From: Crocosphaera sp.
GTDB lineage: Bacteria; Cyanobacteriota; Cyanobacteriia; Cyanobacteriales; Microcystaceae
DNA length: 44,840 nucleotides
Direction of reading: 5' to 3'
Assembly: GCA_030064955.1 (NCBI GenBank)
Contig: JASJDW010000006.1
Span: 1 to 44,840, forward strand
Positions 24,621 through 34,966 of this stretch are shown one piece after another. Numbering within the stretch: the first letter of the stretch is position 1; each line of letters opens with the position of its first letter. The translations under genes were made by a program, and so were the position numbers. The notes beneath the pieces are model-generated. The model had not been told where the DNA came from. It ran no database searches and was given only the letters and a program-made list of their open reading frames with translations.

Positions 24621-25127
24621 TTAACTAAAAGTTTCTGTCTCTATTAGTGTTAAGATTTTCTCTTCTAGATGAGTTAAAAAGGGACGATCAATTTTCCCCA
24701 ATTGTTCTAAAAATGTTTTAACTGAATCTTCTAGCTGATTTTGAGGGATTTGAGCAAGGCGATCGCTAATTTTTTTTATTTCTTGTTGCTGCTTTGATGA
24801 GTAATAAACATCTTTTAAATTTTCAATTTTTACTTGAATAATACCATCCCAGGTTTTTACTAAACAGGAAAAATTTAACACTTCTACAATAATACACCAC
24901 TGACCACTTCTTCCTTTAAGTTCGGGATTACCTTTAATAATAATTTGGGCAACTTCTCCTACACGCCAAGGGTTCGGCACTGGGCGACGTTCACGAATTT
25001 CATCAACAATACTTCTTTTTTGATTGTTTTTTCTTCTGGTTTTTACCGCTTTATTGATGATGTTATTTTCGTTTCGCTTCTTTTCATTTTTATTTATTTT
25101 TGGAATAAAATTGATAGAGTTGCTCAT
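24621..25127 (-). CDS. Uncharacterised basic protein with a KOW-like core
   Basis: A 168-residue protein I do not recognise with certainty. Residues 1-45 are strongly basic and Asn-rich, likely disordered. Residues ~50-105 look like an SH3/KOW-type beta-barrel: Val-Gly-Glu-Val-Ala-Gln-Ile-Ile-Ile-Lys-Gly-Asn-Pro-Glu-Leu-Lys-Gly, then Gly-Gln-Trp-Cys-Ile-Ile. The remainder is helical and rich in Gln/Leu. Similar proteins occur in other cyanobacteria as conserved hypotheticals. Nucleic-acid binding is a guess from the basic tail and the barrel. It is monocistronic, with the G-rich array just downstream. Confidence 0.6.
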   Translation of the reverse strand: MSNSINFIPKINKNEKKRNENNIINKAVKTRRKNNQKRSIVDEIRERRPVPNPWRVGEVAQIIIKGNPELKGRSGQWCIIVEVLNFSCLVKTWDGIIQVKIENLKDVYYSSKQQQEIKKISDRLAQIPQNQLEDSVKTFLEQLGKIDRPFLTHLEEKILTLIETETFS

Positions 25128-25634
25128 ATCTGAAAATATTGTTTGCTCAGTAACTTTCCTAAGGATAAGTAATATTTTTATCCTTTGTTAAGTTCTCATG
25201 GTAGATGAATTGCCTTAAATATTATGGCAATCTTTTCTATTTTTTTAGGGCTTTTTATCTTAATCCATTATAGCACAAAAATCAAGTCCGTAATTTGACT
25301 CAAATTGAGGATAATAGCATTAATATTTTCCCCAGATTGAATTACTTATCAATCATGTAAGGAACAGAAAAGATTGTCTATCAATGGTTTGAGGAACAAT
25401 AAACTATTCTCTTTCTTGTTGAAAAATTGTGGAAAATTAGCCTAAGTATGGGGAAATTTCTGAAAAATAAATAAAATCACTTTCTGTAACAATAAATAAC
25501 AAAAATTAGAGATAAATAACAACAAAATTTAAAAAGCGTTAAAAATAAAAATCATGAATCTGATTAACTGTTCAACAGGACTAAAATATGACACAATAGC
25601 TTCTAGACATTTATGGTTAATTTTAATCACTATT
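25128..25634. other. AT-rich gap before mtnA
   Basis: I see no gene, repeat or RNA here. The frame of mtnA is open back to 25554, but the extra 27 residues are unlike the family, so the sequence is probably its leader. Confidence 0.5.
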
Positions 25635-26681
25635 ATGAATACAATTTATCCTGTAGTCTGGTCTAATAATAAAGTTTTATTAATCGATCAAACTTCTTTA
25701 CCCAGTCAATACACTCTTGTAGAAATCAGTCGTTATGAAGATATGGCAAAAGCGATCAAAACGATGATTGTTAGAGGTGCGCCAGCCATTGGAGTAGCAG
25801 CAGCTTATGGGATGTATTTAGGGGCAAGAGATATTCAAACCAAACAGAGAGAAATATTTTTAAAAAAATTAGAAGAAGTTGCTGAAATATTACGTCAAAC
25901 TCGCCCCACTGCGGTCAATCTTTTTTGGGCAATTTCCCGAATGTTAAAAACCGCTTATGAAACCATTGGAACAGTAGAAGAAATCAAACAAATTTTACTA
26001 GAAACGGCTCAAAAAATCCAAGAAGAAGACTTGCAAACTTGTCAAGCAATTGGTCACAATAGTTTATCAATATTACCGACTAACCCCAAAAAATTAACAA
26101 TTCTAACCCATTGTAACGCAGGAGCATTAGCCACTGCCGGTTACGGTACAGCATTAGGGGTTATTCGTTCTGTGTGGGCAGCCAAACGATTAAAAAGGGT
26201 TTATGCTGATGAAACGAGACCCCGTTTACAAGGGGCAAAATTAACCGCTTGGGAGTGTGTTCAAGAAAACATTCCTGTGACTGTAATTAGTGATAATATG
26301 GCAGCCCATTGTATGCAAAAAGGAATGATTGATATGGTGGTCGTGGGGGCTGATAGAATTGCTGCTAATGGGGATGCTGCTAACAAAATAGGCACTTATG
26401 GAGTGGCTGTCATTGCTAAAATGCACAACATTCCTTTTTATGTTGCTGCACCCCTTTCTACGGTGGATTTTAGTTTAGAAAGTGGGGATTTAATTCCCAT
26501 TGAAGAACGAGATCCTTCAGAACTTTATCAAATCGGAAATACAGTTATTTATCCTGATGGGGTTGACTATTATAACCCTGCTTTTGATGTCACACCTGCT
26601 AATTTAATTACAGGTATTATTACTGAACGAGAGACCCTCAAACCTGAAAAACTAATTGATTTAAAAGGGGAAGTTTATTGA
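25635..26681 (+). CDS. mtnA: S-methyl-5-thioribose-1-phosphate isomerase
   Basis: MtnA, 348 residues, eIF2B-like fold. It isomerises methylthioribose-1-phosphate to methylthioribulose-1-phosphate in the methionine salvage pathway. Arg-Gly-Ala-Pro-Ala-Ile-Gly is at 47-53. The catalytic Cys is in Thr-His-Cys-Asn-Ala-Gly, and the catalytic Asp is in Ile-Ser-Asp-Asn-Met-Ala. [10 protein letters not shown] follows. The family start Met-Asn-Thr-Ile-Tyr-Pro-Val-Val-Trp is at ATG 25635, so the upstream ATG at 25554 was rejected. No other salvage gene is in the window. Confidence 0.93.
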   Translation: MNTIYPVVWSNNKVLLIDQTSLPSQYTLVEISRYEDMAKAIKTMIVRGAPAIGVAAAYGMYLGARDIQTKQREIFLKKLEEVAEILRQTRPTAVNLFWAISRMLKTAYETIGTVEEIKQILLETAQKIQEEDLQTCQAIGHNSLSILPTNPKKLTILTHCNAGALATAGYGTALGVIRSVWAAKRLKRVYADETRPRLQGAKLTAWECVQENIPVTVISDNMAAHCMQKGMIDMVVVGADRIAANGDAANKIGTYGVAVIAKMHNIPFYVAAPLSTVDFSLESGDLIPIEERDPSELYQIGNTVIYPDGVDYYNPAFDVTPANLITGIITERETLKPEKLIDLKGEVY

Positions 26682-26717
26682 TAATCAAATTAAATAAGAG
26701 TTACTAAAAATGTTTTT

Positions 26718-27503
26718 TTATTCAAATTTATAATCAAAGATTGCTAATTCTTTTACAAGATGTTTTTCAACTAGGCTTCTGGTTCTTTTTGTGTAATATT
26801 CTTGATAAGCTTTTTTCCCTTTGGTTGGATTATTAATAGGAATAGAAATCCATTCATTATAGTTAATAATACCAACTTCTTTAAGCAGTTTATTAAAATC
26901 TGCTTCTAAATATTCAAACCGAATAACTTTATCAATTCCACGCAACAAACTAGAGTAAATCGGAGGAATGTAATCGGTACAATAGGCAAAGTTTTCCTTT
27001 AAAGAATTTTTAAACTTTTTCAGAGCGTTAGCATTTTCTTTTTTTTTATATAGATAAATATAATTTTCTATCCAACCTTCAAATCCCATTTTTATAGTTT
27101 TTTGTTGTTTGTTTCTAAGTTTTTTTTCTAACTGTGTTAAAAATATTTTACCGGCTTCTTTATTCTCTTCAGCAAGTAGTTGAGTACGTACTGTTATTTG
27201 TTGATTGATCCATTCGTCTGAAATCGCTCTTTGATATGCAGTCGTAAAAGCATCAAATGGGTTTCTTACTGTACCAAATTTAAGGTATAGTGGTAACTCT
27301 CTTCTACTAATGAGATTAAATTTAACTAAGTCCCTAATACTATTATGCTTTTTACTAAGTTTTAGAGAATTATTTTCATATATATCTTCTTTAGGAATCC
27401 ATTCTCCTCTAAATTGTTCCTGCAAAACTTTTCCTATAGCAGAACAGCCTGTACCAGGAACCATAATGAAGAGGAGTTTGTGATCGCGACAGATAGTAGC
27501 CAT
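26718..27503 (-). CDS. Sulfotransferase family protein
   Basis: A 261-residue protein with the PAPS-dependent sulfotransferase layout. The 5'-phosphosulfate loop is Phe-Ile-Met-Val-Pro-Gly-Thr-Gly-Cys-Ser-Ala-Ile near residue 12. The 3'-phosphate loop is Lys-Phe-Gly-Thr-Val-Arg-Asn-Pro-Phe-Asp-Ala near 95. It resembles the Sulfotransfer_2 group that sulfates carbohydrates. The basic middle (130-180) is Lys-rich. A role in exopolysaccharide or glycolipid sulfation is inference. It stands alone between mtnA and the helicase. Confidence 0.75.
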   Translation of the reverse strand: MATICRDHKLLFIMVPGTGCSAIGKVLQEQFRGEWIPKEDIYENNSLKLSKKHNSIRDLVKFNLISRRELPLYLKFGTVRNPFDAFTTAYQRAISDEWINQQITVRTQLLAEENKEAGKIFLTQLEKKLRNKQQKTIKMGFEGWIENYIYLYKKKENANALKKFKNSLKENFAYCTDYIPPIYSSLLRGIDKVIRFEYLEADFNKLLKEVGIINYNEWISIPINNPTKGKKAYQEYYTKRTRSLVEKHLVKELAIFDYKFE

Positions 27504-27588
27504 GATTTATTAAAGTTACCCTATCCTAATGGACAAACGTAACTATACCATCAAACATCCTATTAGGTAAACACAATATGTTTAAAAA

Positions 27589-30501
27589 TCAAATAGGAAA
27601 TCGTTTTAATAAAACAATGGCTTCTTTTGCTGTTGTTATTAAAGATGTTGAAATTCCTGGGGTTTGAGGAATTTGCCAAAGTAGATCAATAGTACGCCGT
27701 AGCAAGCGAACTAAATCTCCTTCGTCTAAACTGGTATTTTCACACAGTTCTTGCCAGTCTCCTCCTAAAGCCCATTGTTCCACTAATCCCATTAATTCTA
27801 ACTCTAACCAGACAGGAATGGTAATTTGATATCGTCGTTGGGTTTGGTTCAATAAACGGCGCATTTCTCCAATACTAACCCCTTGTTCTGGAGAGTCTTT
27901 AAACAGACTTAATACTTCTGGAGAGGGTAAATAGTTCGTCCAAGTATCAGGCCGTAAGGTTTCAGTAATAATGGCACTAACGGCGGCCGCTAATTGATGG
28001 GGTTCTAGATGATTTAAAATCCCTGACATAAACACCAATCCTAACCATAACTCATTTTCCCCCCGCATGGTTGCGGCTGCTTGACCCAAGGTCGTAGGGG
28101 TATAATGATCTAAAGCATCAAACTCTCGTAAAATCTCAATTAAATTGAGGAATTCTTGCCAGTAATAAGACTGATTCGATTGTAATTTTTGAAACTTAAT
28201 TTGTCGGTTATGGAGTTGTTCCCGTAATTCTAACCGTCGATGGTGGGACTTTAATAACCGTTTAAAATCTTTACTTTGGGTTAAGGGATGATCGTTTAAT
28301 AGTCCTTGAACCTTATCAATGCGTTTTTGTTGTTCAAGAACTTCGGGTGGAGTAATTCTTCCAAAGGCGCGATCGCTCATTTGTTCAGTAATTTCTTTGG
28401 CGGTTTCGTCTCCTTTTGGCCCTCTACCTAGGGATAATTTTCTGAGATCGGGTAAACTTAAATTCTCCACGAAAGACAGGGGTAAAGATGCCCCATAAAA
28501 ATCGACAATATCTCCCCGTTTTACTAAATACCAGTAGTTATTGTCTCCTAAACAAAGCAGATCAAAACTTTGCCCTGACCCTGGAACCATAGCGACAATT
28601 ACCGCTAATTGGGGAGTTGATGTTCTTAAGCGTTTGCCTTTTAAATAAACTAAATCCCCGATATTTAATTGACTTAACTGACCTGAGATTTCTTTTTTAC
28701 GTTTTTCTTCTGCTTGATCTTCGAGAATTTTTAAGAGTCTTTTTCCTTCTTTTAAACGGGCATTCAGTTTCTCGTATGCTAATATGTCTTTTTCTTGTAG
28801 TCCCCCTAATTCAATATCCAGTTTAGCTAGTTCTGTACTTAAATTAGCAATGGCCTGTTGTTCTGGTTCTAGTTTTAATTGGGCTAAATATTCAGCAAAA
28901 CTTCTTTCTAATAAGTCTTTCGCTTCCTGTAGGGTGTGTTTTTGGAGTAAATTTAAAACCATGCCATAGGAAGGGGTAAAACAACTCCTCAAGGGTTCTG
29001 ATTGGGCGGTGGCTAGATAGGCTGCTTCGGTCGCCCCTTCAAAGGGGGTCTGAATGGCTACCACATAGCCTACCTCATCCATACCTCTGCGTCCAGCCCG
29101 CCCTGCAATTTGTAGGAATTCTGAGGGGGTTAACATACTGTGGCCGGTGTCGGTTCGTTTGGATAAAGCAGAGATAACAGTTGTTCTGGCGGGCATATTA
29201 ATGCCAGCGGATAAAGTAGCGGTAGCAAAGACCACTTTGACTAACCCCACTTCAAATAGCTGTTCTACTAATTCTTTCCACAGGGGTAAAATTCCGGCAT
29301 GGTGGGCTGCAATTCCTCTGGTTAAGGGTTCGAGTTGTTCTCCTCGGACTAACTGACAAAGATCGGCTAAAATTTGGAATAAATGGGCTTTACTCTCTTC
29401 ATCACTAGCTAAGTAGGGAAACAGAGGGGACTGGGGTGAAAGGTTGCTCAAAAAGTCTTTTAAGGGGTCATATAAAGGAGGATTTTCTGTCGCCACTGCC
29501 TTAAGAAGCGTCTCTTGTAAGTTGGGGTTTTCTCCTAAAAAGAAGGTCAGGAGGTTATATTGTAGGGCGTGGGCTTCTTCGGGAGACACCAACACCACCC
29601 CTTCTAGTTTCTGGACAGCGCGATCGCATTCTCGACGGCTAAAGATAACATAGATGGCAGGTAATAGGTCTTTTTCGTAGAGTTGTTCAACGACCATTAT
29701 CGGGGTAGGGCAATCACTCCGTTTAACCCGTTTTCGTTTGTTGCGATTTCCTTTGGGTTTGAGACGAGGGTTGAGGGCCGTTTGTTGCTGATTGAGAAGG
29801 GGATAGAGTCCGTTTTTTTGACTGAAGTAGAAACGTAGGGGAATGGGACGAAAATCGGAGTTAATTAATTCACACAGACTAATAGGGGTTTGACTGGGAT
29901 CACTGTTGGGGGCTGTTTTTCGTACTTGGTTGATCCATTCTGTTAATTCTTCTGGGTTGCCGATGGTTGCAGAGAGGGCGACTAATTGAATGGTGGGGGG
30001 ACAATAAATAATCGATTCTTCCCACACGGTTCCCCGTCCGCGATCGCTGATGTAATGACATTCATCCAAGATCACAGTCGCCACATTTTCTAAGGAGGTT
30101 CCCACCTGACCAATGGGTGTCTCATACAGCATATTCCGGAAAATTTCTGTGGTCATGATGACAATAGAAGCGTTGGGGTTAATGACTGTATCTCCTGTAA
30201 TTAAGCCAACCACATCTTCCTGGGGATCCTCCTGCTGGGAAGCAAATTTATCTTGGAAGTCCCGAAATTTTTGATTAGATAAGGCTTTGAGAGGGGTGGT
30301 ATAAAAAACCCGTTGACCTAAGTGTAAAGCCCGATGGATGGCAAATTCCCCGATGACTGTCTTCCCCGAACCCGTTGGGGCGCAGACCACCACAGATTTT
30401 CCCTGATTTAACGCTGCGATCGCTTCCTCCTGAAAGGGATCGAGTTGAAAGGGGAATAGTTCTTGAATGTTGAATTTAGAAGGGGTTAATGATTGTTTCA
30501 C
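27589..30501 (-). CDS. Ski2/Mtr4-like DExH-box RNA helicase
   Basis: A 970-residue superfamily 2 helicase. Motif I is Ala-Pro-Thr-Gly-Ser-Gly-Lys-Thr near 41, motif II Asp-Glu-Cys-His near 148, motif III Ser-Ala-Thr near 177, and motif VI Gln-Ile-Ala-Gly-Arg-Ala-Gly-Arg-Arg-Gly near 465. A long insert and a DSHCT-like C-terminal helical domain follow, as in Ski2, Mtr4 and their cyanobacterial homologues. Coiled helices at ~545-600 precede an SH3/KOW-like arch (Ile-Gly-Asp-Leu-Val-Tyr-Leu-Lys-Gly). The protein likely unwinds RNA during processing or decay. It starts at GTG 30501. It is monocistronic. An uncharged linker around 260-270 is basic, with an Arg-Lys-Arg-Val-Lys-Arg run. Confidence 0.88.
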   Translation of the reverse strand: MKQSLTPSKFNIQELFPFQLDPFQEEAIAALNQGKSVVVCAPTGSGKTVIGEFAIHRALHLGQRVFYTTPLKALSNQKFRDFQDKFASQQEDPQEDVVGLITGDTVINPNASIVIMTTEIFRNMLYETPIGQVGTSLENVATVILDECHYISDRGRGTVWEESIIYCPPTIQLVALSATIGNPEELTEWINQVRKTAPNSDPSQTPISLCELINSDFRPIPLRFYFSQKNGLYPLLNQQQTALNPRLKPKGNRNKRKRVKRSDCPTPIMVVEQLYEKDLLPAIYVIFSRRECDRAVQKLEGVVLVSPEEAHALQYNLLTFFLGENPNLQETLLKAVATENPPLYDPLKDFLSNLSPQSPLFPYLASDEESKAHLFQILADLCQLVRGEQLEPLTRGIAAHHAGILPLWKELVEQLFEVGLVKVVFATATLSAGINMPARTTVISALSKRTDTGHSMLTPSEFLQIAGRAGRRGMDEVGYVVAIQTPFEGATEAAYLATAQSEPLRSCFTPSYGMVLNLLQKHTLQEAKDLLERSFAEYLAQLKLEPEQQAIANLSTELAKLDIELGGLQEKDILAYEKLNARLKEGKRLLKILEDQAEEKRKKEISGQLSQLNIGDLVYLKGKRLRTSTPQLAVIVAMVPGSGQSFDLLCLGDNNYWYLVKRGDIVDFYGASLPLSFVENLSLPDLRKLSLGRGPKGDETAKEITEQMSDRAFGRITPPEVLEQQKRIDKVQGLLNDHPLTQSKDFKRLLKSHHRRLELREQLHNRQIKFQKLQSNQSYYWQEFLNLIEILREFDALDHYTPTTLGQAAATMRGENELWLGLVFMSGILNHLEPHQLAAAVSAIITETLRPDTWTNYLPSPEVLSLFKDSPEQGVSIGEMRRLLNQTQRRYQITIPVWLELELMGLVEQWALGGDWQELCENTSLDEGDLVRLLRRTIDLLWQIPQTPGISTSLITTAKEAIVLLKRFPI

Positions 30502-30832
30502 TCAAAGTCACGCATTAAGCTATTAAGGATTGCACCTTATGTCCATTTTAGAGGAAAAAGCTACTGATTACTGACCCATGAATTAATTTTTCTTTTTCCT
30601 AGTCAATTGTTTAGTTAAGATATTAATGATAACAATTTTTTCCTAGGTATAGGGTAATAACTTGCAAAAAAATTAATTTTACTTTACAATTAGTATATAG
30701 ATAAGTTTCATCAATACCGATTGAGATCGTCTGAAAAAAGTAAGTCATTGTTATCAATATTAGTTCATAAGCGTCTTTGTATATCTCCACCACTATATCT
30801 GCAAACAAGTAACCGTTAAGAAACAGCTAGAC
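30502..30832. other. Divergent intergenic region helicase/sigma factor
   Basis: 331 bp between the divergent helicase and sigma-factor genes. It is very AT-rich and should contain both promoters. No clear -35/-10 pair or operator can be singled out. An open frame at 30623-30808 has no recognisable content. Confidence 0.5.
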
Positions 30833-31726
30833 ATGACAAACAAAAAAAAAGTTGATACCGTCCGCCATTACCTTCAGTCCATCGGTAAAACCCCTTTACT
30901 TTCAAGTGCTGAAGAAATCAAACTGGCTGAAGAAATTCAATCCATGCTACCTTTATTAGAGAAAGAGAAATTAACCCCTGAAGAAGAAAGAATTGTCTAT
31001 AGGGGACAAAAAGCTAGGGACAAAATGATCCAGGCTAATTTACGTCTGGTGGTGTCTATTGCTAAGAAATATCTGAACTCTGGTCTATCTTTACTAGATT
31101 TAATTCAAGAGGGAAGTTTAGGGTTAATTCGAGGGGTAGAAAAATTTGATCCGTCTCGGGGTTATAAATTTTCTACCTATGCCTATTGGTGGATACGACA
31201 AGGAATTACCAGAGCGATCGCAGAACAAAGTCGTACCATTCGTTTACCCATTCATATTAACGAAAACCTCAATAAATACCGTAAATCCATTCGAGAATTG
31301 ACCCTAAAATTAGGAAGAAAACCCACCCAAAAAGAGATTGCCCAAAACATGGAGATCTCCGTCGATAAGTTACAATTTCTGCAAGAAGCAGCGTTTAAAA
31401 CCAAGTCTCGGAGTTTGAATATTGTTATCGATGAAAATCATACGGAGTTAGGGCAATTGTTACCGGATGAAGACAGTGTTTCTCCCAGTGATTTTGTTAA
31501 ACAACAAGAGAAAATTACTCAAATTAACCGTATGTTAGAGAGTCTATCTCCTAGACAAAAAGAAGTGATTATCTTACGTTTTGGTTTGCGAGATGGGAAA
31601 CAATTGAGTTATAAAGCCATTGGGGAGCAATGTGGTATTAGTCACGAAAGGGCCCGTCAAATCTATAGTCGTGCGTTAAGAATTTTACGGAAACAAACAG
31701 GTAAAATAGAAAAACTTGCGGGTTAA
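30833..31726 (+). CDS. Group 2 sigma factor of RNA polymerase (SigB/SigD-like)
   Basis: A 297-residue sigma-70 family factor without region 1.1, so non-primary. Region 1.2 starts with [11 protein letters not shown]. Region 2 has Asn-Leu-Arg-Leu-Val-Val-Ser-Ile-Ala and [14 protein letters not shown], the -10 recognition helix. Region 4 ends in [10 protein letters not shown]. Cyanobacterial group 2 factors adjust transcription to light, carbon or nitrogen stress. I cannot choose between SigB, SigC, SigD and SigE from sequence alone. Confidence 0.9.
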   Translation: MTNKKKVDTVRHYLQSIGKTPLLSSAEEIKLAEEIQSMLPLLEKEKLTPEEERIVYRGQKARDKMIQANLRLVVSIAKKYLNSGLSLLDLIQEGSLGLIRGVEKFDPSRGYKFSTYAYWWIRQGITRAIAEQSRTIRLPIHINENLNKYRKSIRELTLKLGRKPTQKEIAQNMEISVDKLQFLQEAAFKTKSRSLNIVIDENHTELGQLLPDEDSVSPSDFVKQQEKITQINRMLESLSPRQKEVIILRFGLRDGKQLSYKAIGEQCGISHERARQIYSRALRILRKQTGKIEKLAG

Positions 31727-31776
31727 ATATAGGAATGTTTTATAGTATTTTTAGGGAGAAAAGTCATTAATATGAT

Positions 31777-31942
31777 ATGTACCAGTTCCCATACTTGTGA
31801 GGCTTCGCCGTGAGCGCGATTCCGAACGGTACAAACTCTTCTAGTTTTAGGAGTTCGGGAGTTCGGGAGTTCAGGCTTCGCCCGATGCTCCCCAGCAGAA
31901 GTTGAATCTTAGGTGTACCTCATGAGTCCAGGAAATGATATA
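31777..31942 (-). repeat. Interspersed repeat family, copy 2
   Basis: Longest copy of the family. Read on the minus strand it opens CATTTCCTGGACTCAT-AGGTACACC, runs through TTCAACTTCT and AACTAGAAGAGTTTGTACC, and ends TCACAAGTATGGGAACTG. Against copy 3 it has extra filler at two places, with GGGCGAAGCC and GGCGAAGCC motifs and a triplicated GAACTCCC. Confidence 0.7.
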
Positions 31943-31977
31943 ATCCGTCAAGGTTATTTTTTCCCTAGACATTTCCT

Positions 31978-32847
31978 ATGGTTTTCCTACCCTTTGAAGC
32001 CCAAAAGTTAACAGAAAAAACATCCCTTGATCTAGTTAATATAATTAAATTTGAGGATATTTCAACCCCTTTATCCTCTCACCCTATTAGTACCAGTTAT
32101 GTGTATCAAGGAGAAAGAAATACACCTATCTTACTGATTCATGGTTTTGATAGTTCTTTATTAGAATTTCGTCGTCTTCTGCCTATTTTATCGCAACATC
32201 ATGTTACCTGGGCAATCGATTTATTGGGGTTTGGCTTTACTAAAAGGAATAGTGACTTATTATTTAGTCCTGAAACCATTAAAACCCATTTATTTTATAC
32301 CTGGAAAACTTTAATAGAGCAACCTGTTATTTTAGTAGGTGCTTCTATGGGAGGTGCGACGGCCATTGACTTTACATTAACCTATCCTGAAGCGGTTAGC
32401 AAGTTAGTGTTAATTGATAGTGCCGGTTTAGCTGCACCTCCCAAGATAGGAAAATTGATGTTTCCTCCGTTAGACTATTTATCAACGGCATTTTTGCGTA
32501 ATCTTAAGGTCAGACAAAAGATTAGTGAATCTGCTTATTATGATAAAAATTTTGCCAGTAAAGATGCACAACTTTGTGCCGCTTTACATCTTAGATGTGA
32601 AAGATGGAGTCAAGCGTTGATTGCTTTTACCAAAAGTGGAGGTTATGGTTCTTTTAAACAAAAGATGGTTAATATTAAGCAACCGACGACAATTATTTGG
32701 GGAGAAAATGACAAGATTTTAGGCACAAAAGATGCTGATAAGTTTAAGGAATTAATTTCTGATAGTCAATTAATTTGGATTCCAAAATGCGGTCATGTTC
32801 CCCATTTAGAAAAACCAGAATTAACAGTAAAAGCAATTCTTAATTAG
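31978..32847 (+). CDS. Alpha/beta-fold hydrolase
   Basis: A 289-residue alpha/beta hydrolase. The oxyanion strand is Leu-Ile-His-Gly-Phe-Asp-Ser near 55. The nucleophile elbow is Val-Gly-Ala-Ser-Met-Gly-Gly near 122 (Ser). The acid is likely the Asp in Trp-Gly-Glu-Asn-Asp-Lys near 243, and the His is in Cys-Gly-His-Val-Pro-His near 267. A cap domain lies between about 155 and 225. The substrate is unknown; no neighbour suggests one. Its ATG is about 35 bp beyond the interspersed repeat, so the repeat lies in its promoter or leader. Confidence 0.83.
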   Translation: MVFLPFEAQKLTEKTSLDLVNIIKFEDISTPLSSHPISTSYVYQGERNTPILLIHGFDSSLLEFRRLLPILSQHHVTWAIDLLGFGFTKRNSDLLFSPETIKTHLFYTWKTLIEQPVILVGASMGGATAIDFTLTYPEAVSKLVLIDSAGLAAPPKIGKLMFPPLDYLSTAFLRNLKVRQKISESAYYDKNFASKDAQLCAALHLRCERWSQALIAFTKSGGYGSFKQKMVNIKQPTTIIWGENDKILGTKDADKFKELISDSQLIWIPKCGHVPHLEKPELTVKAILN

Positions 32848-32893
32848 AGGAAAATGATAAAAAGTAGAAAGAAAAATAAAATCAAGGAGGATC

Positions 32894-32921
32894 TTGACAC
32901 AACATTAAGATTAATTAAAAT
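32894..32921 (+). promoter_or_regulatory. Possible promoter upstream of chlB
   Basis: A consensus TTGACA at 32894-32899 and TAAAAT at 32916-32921 are spaced by 16 bp. They lie about 183 bp ahead of the chlB start, implying a long leader. In such AT-rich DNA chance matches are common. Confidence 0.35.
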
Positions 32922-33103
32922 TAAATAACTAAAAAGTTCCTAAAATATTCCTCAAACCCAGTGAAAATAAGCCATAGAGGCAGTTTTGCTTTATGTAACA
33001 TTATTTAAGCAGACACTCAATAAACGCAACAACTTTGAGACAATCAAAAACAGCTTATCAGCGTGTCATTATCACGTCTTACTGAACAGATTAGGAGAAC
33101 GCT

Positions 33104-34630
33104 ATGAAACTGGCCTATTGGATGTATGCTGGTCCTGCTCACATTGGGACTCTACGCATTGCTAGTTCCTTTAAAAACGTCCATGCAATCATGCACGCAC
33201 CCTTGGGAGATGATTATTTTAACGTCATGCGATCGATGCTTGAAAGAGAAAGAGATTTTACCCCTGTAACAGCTAGTATTGTAGATCGTAACGTTTTGGC
33301 GCGGGGTTCCCAAGAAAAGGTAGTTAACAATATTGTTCGCAAGGATGGAGAAGAAAACCCGGATTTAATCGTTTTAACCCCCACTTGTACCTCTAGTATT
33401 TTACAAGAAGATTTAGCTAATTTTGTAGACCGCGCACAGATGGATGCAAAAGGGGACGTATTGTTAGCGGATGTTAATCATTATCGTTACAATGAGTTAC
33501 AAGCTGCGGATAGAACTTTGCATCAAATTGTTAGGTTTTACCTGAATAAAGCTAAGAGAAAGCAGGAATTACCCACAGAAAAAACCGCTAATCCTTCTGT
33601 TAATATTATTGGTATTTCTACCCTAGGATTTCATAATCAACATGACTGTCGAGAGTTGAAACAATTGATGAAAGATTTAGGAATTGAAGTTAACGAAGTG
33701 ATTCCTGATGGTGCATCGGTTCACAATTTAAAGAACTTACCCAAAGCATGGTTTAATTTAGTTCCTTATCGGGAATTAGGGTTAGGAACAGCACAATATT
33801 TACAAGAAGAATTTAATATTCCTTATGTAGATATTACCCCGATGGGTGTGGTAGAAACAGCACGTTGTATTCGCAAAATTCAACAGGTTATTAATGAGCA
33901 AGGTGCTAATGTTGATTATGAAGACTATATCAACGAACAAACCTTATATGTGTCCCAAGCTGCTTGGTTTTCTCGTTCCATTGACTGTCAGAATTTAACC
34001 GGTAAAAAAGCGGTTGTTTTTGGGGATAATACCCATGCTGCTGCTATTACAAAAATATTAGCACGGGAGATGGGAATTCATGTGGTTTTAGCAGGAACTT
34101 ATTGTAAATATGACGCAGACTGGTTCAAAGAACAAGTGAGCGAATATTGCGATGAAGTATTAATTAGTGATGATAATGGAGAGATTGGTGATGCGATCGC
34201 TCGTATTGAACCCGCTGCTATTTTTGGCACTCAAATGGAACGTCATGTTGGTAAAAGATTAGATATTCCTTGTGGGGTTATTGCTGCACCGATTCACATT
34301 CAAAACTTCCCGATTGGCTATAAACCTTTCTGTGGTTATGAAGGGACAAATCAGATTGCTGATTTAGTGTATAATTCCTTTACTTTAGGCATGGAAGACC
34401 ATCTTTTAGAAATTTTTGGTGGCCATGATACTAAAGAAGTGATTACGAAAGGAATTTCCGCTGATTCTGATTTGAATTGGAACAAAGAAGCACAAGCAGA
34501 ATTGAATAAAGTCCCTGGTTTTGTTCGGGGTAAAGTGAAGCGAAATACCGAAAAATTTGCCCGTGAACGGGGATTTTCTGAGATTACTTTAGAAGTGATG
34601 TATGCAGCAAAAGAAGCAGTAGGTGCGTAG
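33104..34630 (+). CDS. chlB: Light-independent protochlorophyllide reductase subunit B
   Basis: ChlB, 508 residues, NifK-like subunit of dark-operative protochlorophyllide oxidoreductase. With ChlN it forms the catalytic heterotetramer that, fed by ChlL, reduces ring D of protochlorophyllide in the dark. Family marks are the start [13 protein letters not shown] and Cys-Thr-Ser-Ser-Ile-Leu-Gln-Glu-Asp around Cys95. Asp274-type acid, a cluster ligand in this subunit, falls in the Ser-Ile-Asp-Cys-Gln region. The C-terminal Ala-Arg-Glu-Arg-Gly-Phe-Ser domain is intact. AGGAGA precedes the ATG. A hairpin terminator follows. chlL and chlN are not in the window, as is common in cyanobacteria. Confidence 0.96.
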   Translation: MKLAYWMYAGPAHIGTLRIASSFKNVHAIMHAPLGDDYFNVMRSMLERERDFTPVTASIVDRNVLARGSQEKVVNNIVRKDGEENPDLIVLTPTCTSSILQEDLANFVDRAQMDAKGDVLLADVNHYRYNELQAADRTLHQIVRFYLNKAKRKQELPTEKTANPSVNIIGISTLGFHNQHDCRELKQLMKDLGIEVNEVIPDGASVHNLKNLPKAWFNLVPYRELGLGTAQYLQEEFNIPYVDITPMGVVETARCIRKIQQVINEQGANVDYEDYINEQTLYVSQAAWFSRSIDCQNLTGKKAVVFGDNTHAAAITKILAREMGIHVVLAGTYCKYDADWFKEQVSEYCDEVLISDDNGEIGDAIARIEPAAIFGTQMERHVGKRLDIPCGVIAAPIHIQNFPIGYKPFCGYEGTNQIADLVYNSFTLGMEDHLLEIFGGHDTKEVITKGISADSDLNWNKEAQAELNKVPGFVRGKVKRNTEKFARERGFSEITLEVMYAAKEAVGA

Positions 34631-34638
34631 TTAACTGT

Positions 34639-34661
34639 AGGTGGGTATTACCCACCTTTTT
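34639..34661 (+). terminator. Rho-independent terminator of chlB
   Basis: AGGTGGGT-ATT-ACCCACCT, an 8-bp perfect stem directly followed by TTTTTC (its final T belongs to the stem). It begins 9 bp after the chlB stop. Confidence 0.8.
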
Positions 34662-34700
34662 CAGTTATAAGGAATATAAAATTAAACGAGGTGACTTAAT

Positions 34701-34907
34701 ATGGACAGCTTAAAAATTTATCATGATGAAGTGGGAAAAACATTAACCATTTGGTTTGACGATCCAAAAAAAGAATTTTTAGTTGATGAAATAGAAGAAG
34801 ACTTATCTTTAATTAAAGATCAAGAGGGAAATATTATTGGAATTGAAAGATTAAACTATTTAGGAACTGAACTAGATGCCTCAAAAGTTGAATTTTTTGA
34901 TTTTTAA
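34701..34907 (+). CDS. DUF2283 family small protein
   Basis: A 68-residue acidic protein of family DUF2283 (COG5428): Asp-Ser-Leu-Lys-Ile-Tyr-His-Asp, then Leu-Thr-Ile-Trp-Phe and Gly-Asn-Ile-Ile-Gly-Ile-Glu-Arg-Leu-Asn-Tyr. The function of the family is unknown; members often sit near toxin-antitoxin genes. A clear GAGGTGA ribosome binding site lies 7 bp before the ATG. It follows the chlB terminator, so it is probably transcribed on its own. Confidence 0.78.
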   Translation: MDSLKIYHDEVGKTLTIWFDDPKKEFLVDEIEEDLSLIKDQEGNIIGIERLNYLGTELDASKVEFFDF

Positions 34908-34966
34908 CGCTACCTTAAATCATGAATTATGCTGCTAAATTAATCACTATAAACAAGGTACAGTAT

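Noticed and set aside
24308-24647. Open frames through the G-rich array giving Val-Trp-Glu and His-Thr-Ser repeat proteins.
   Set aside because: They follow from a 9-bp period without stops in any frame; no ribosome binding site and no non-repetitive domain.
32866-32925. A 24-codon frame upstream of chlB as a leader peptide.
   Set aside because: Lys-rich, in very AT-rich sequence, with no sign of attenuation structure or conservation.
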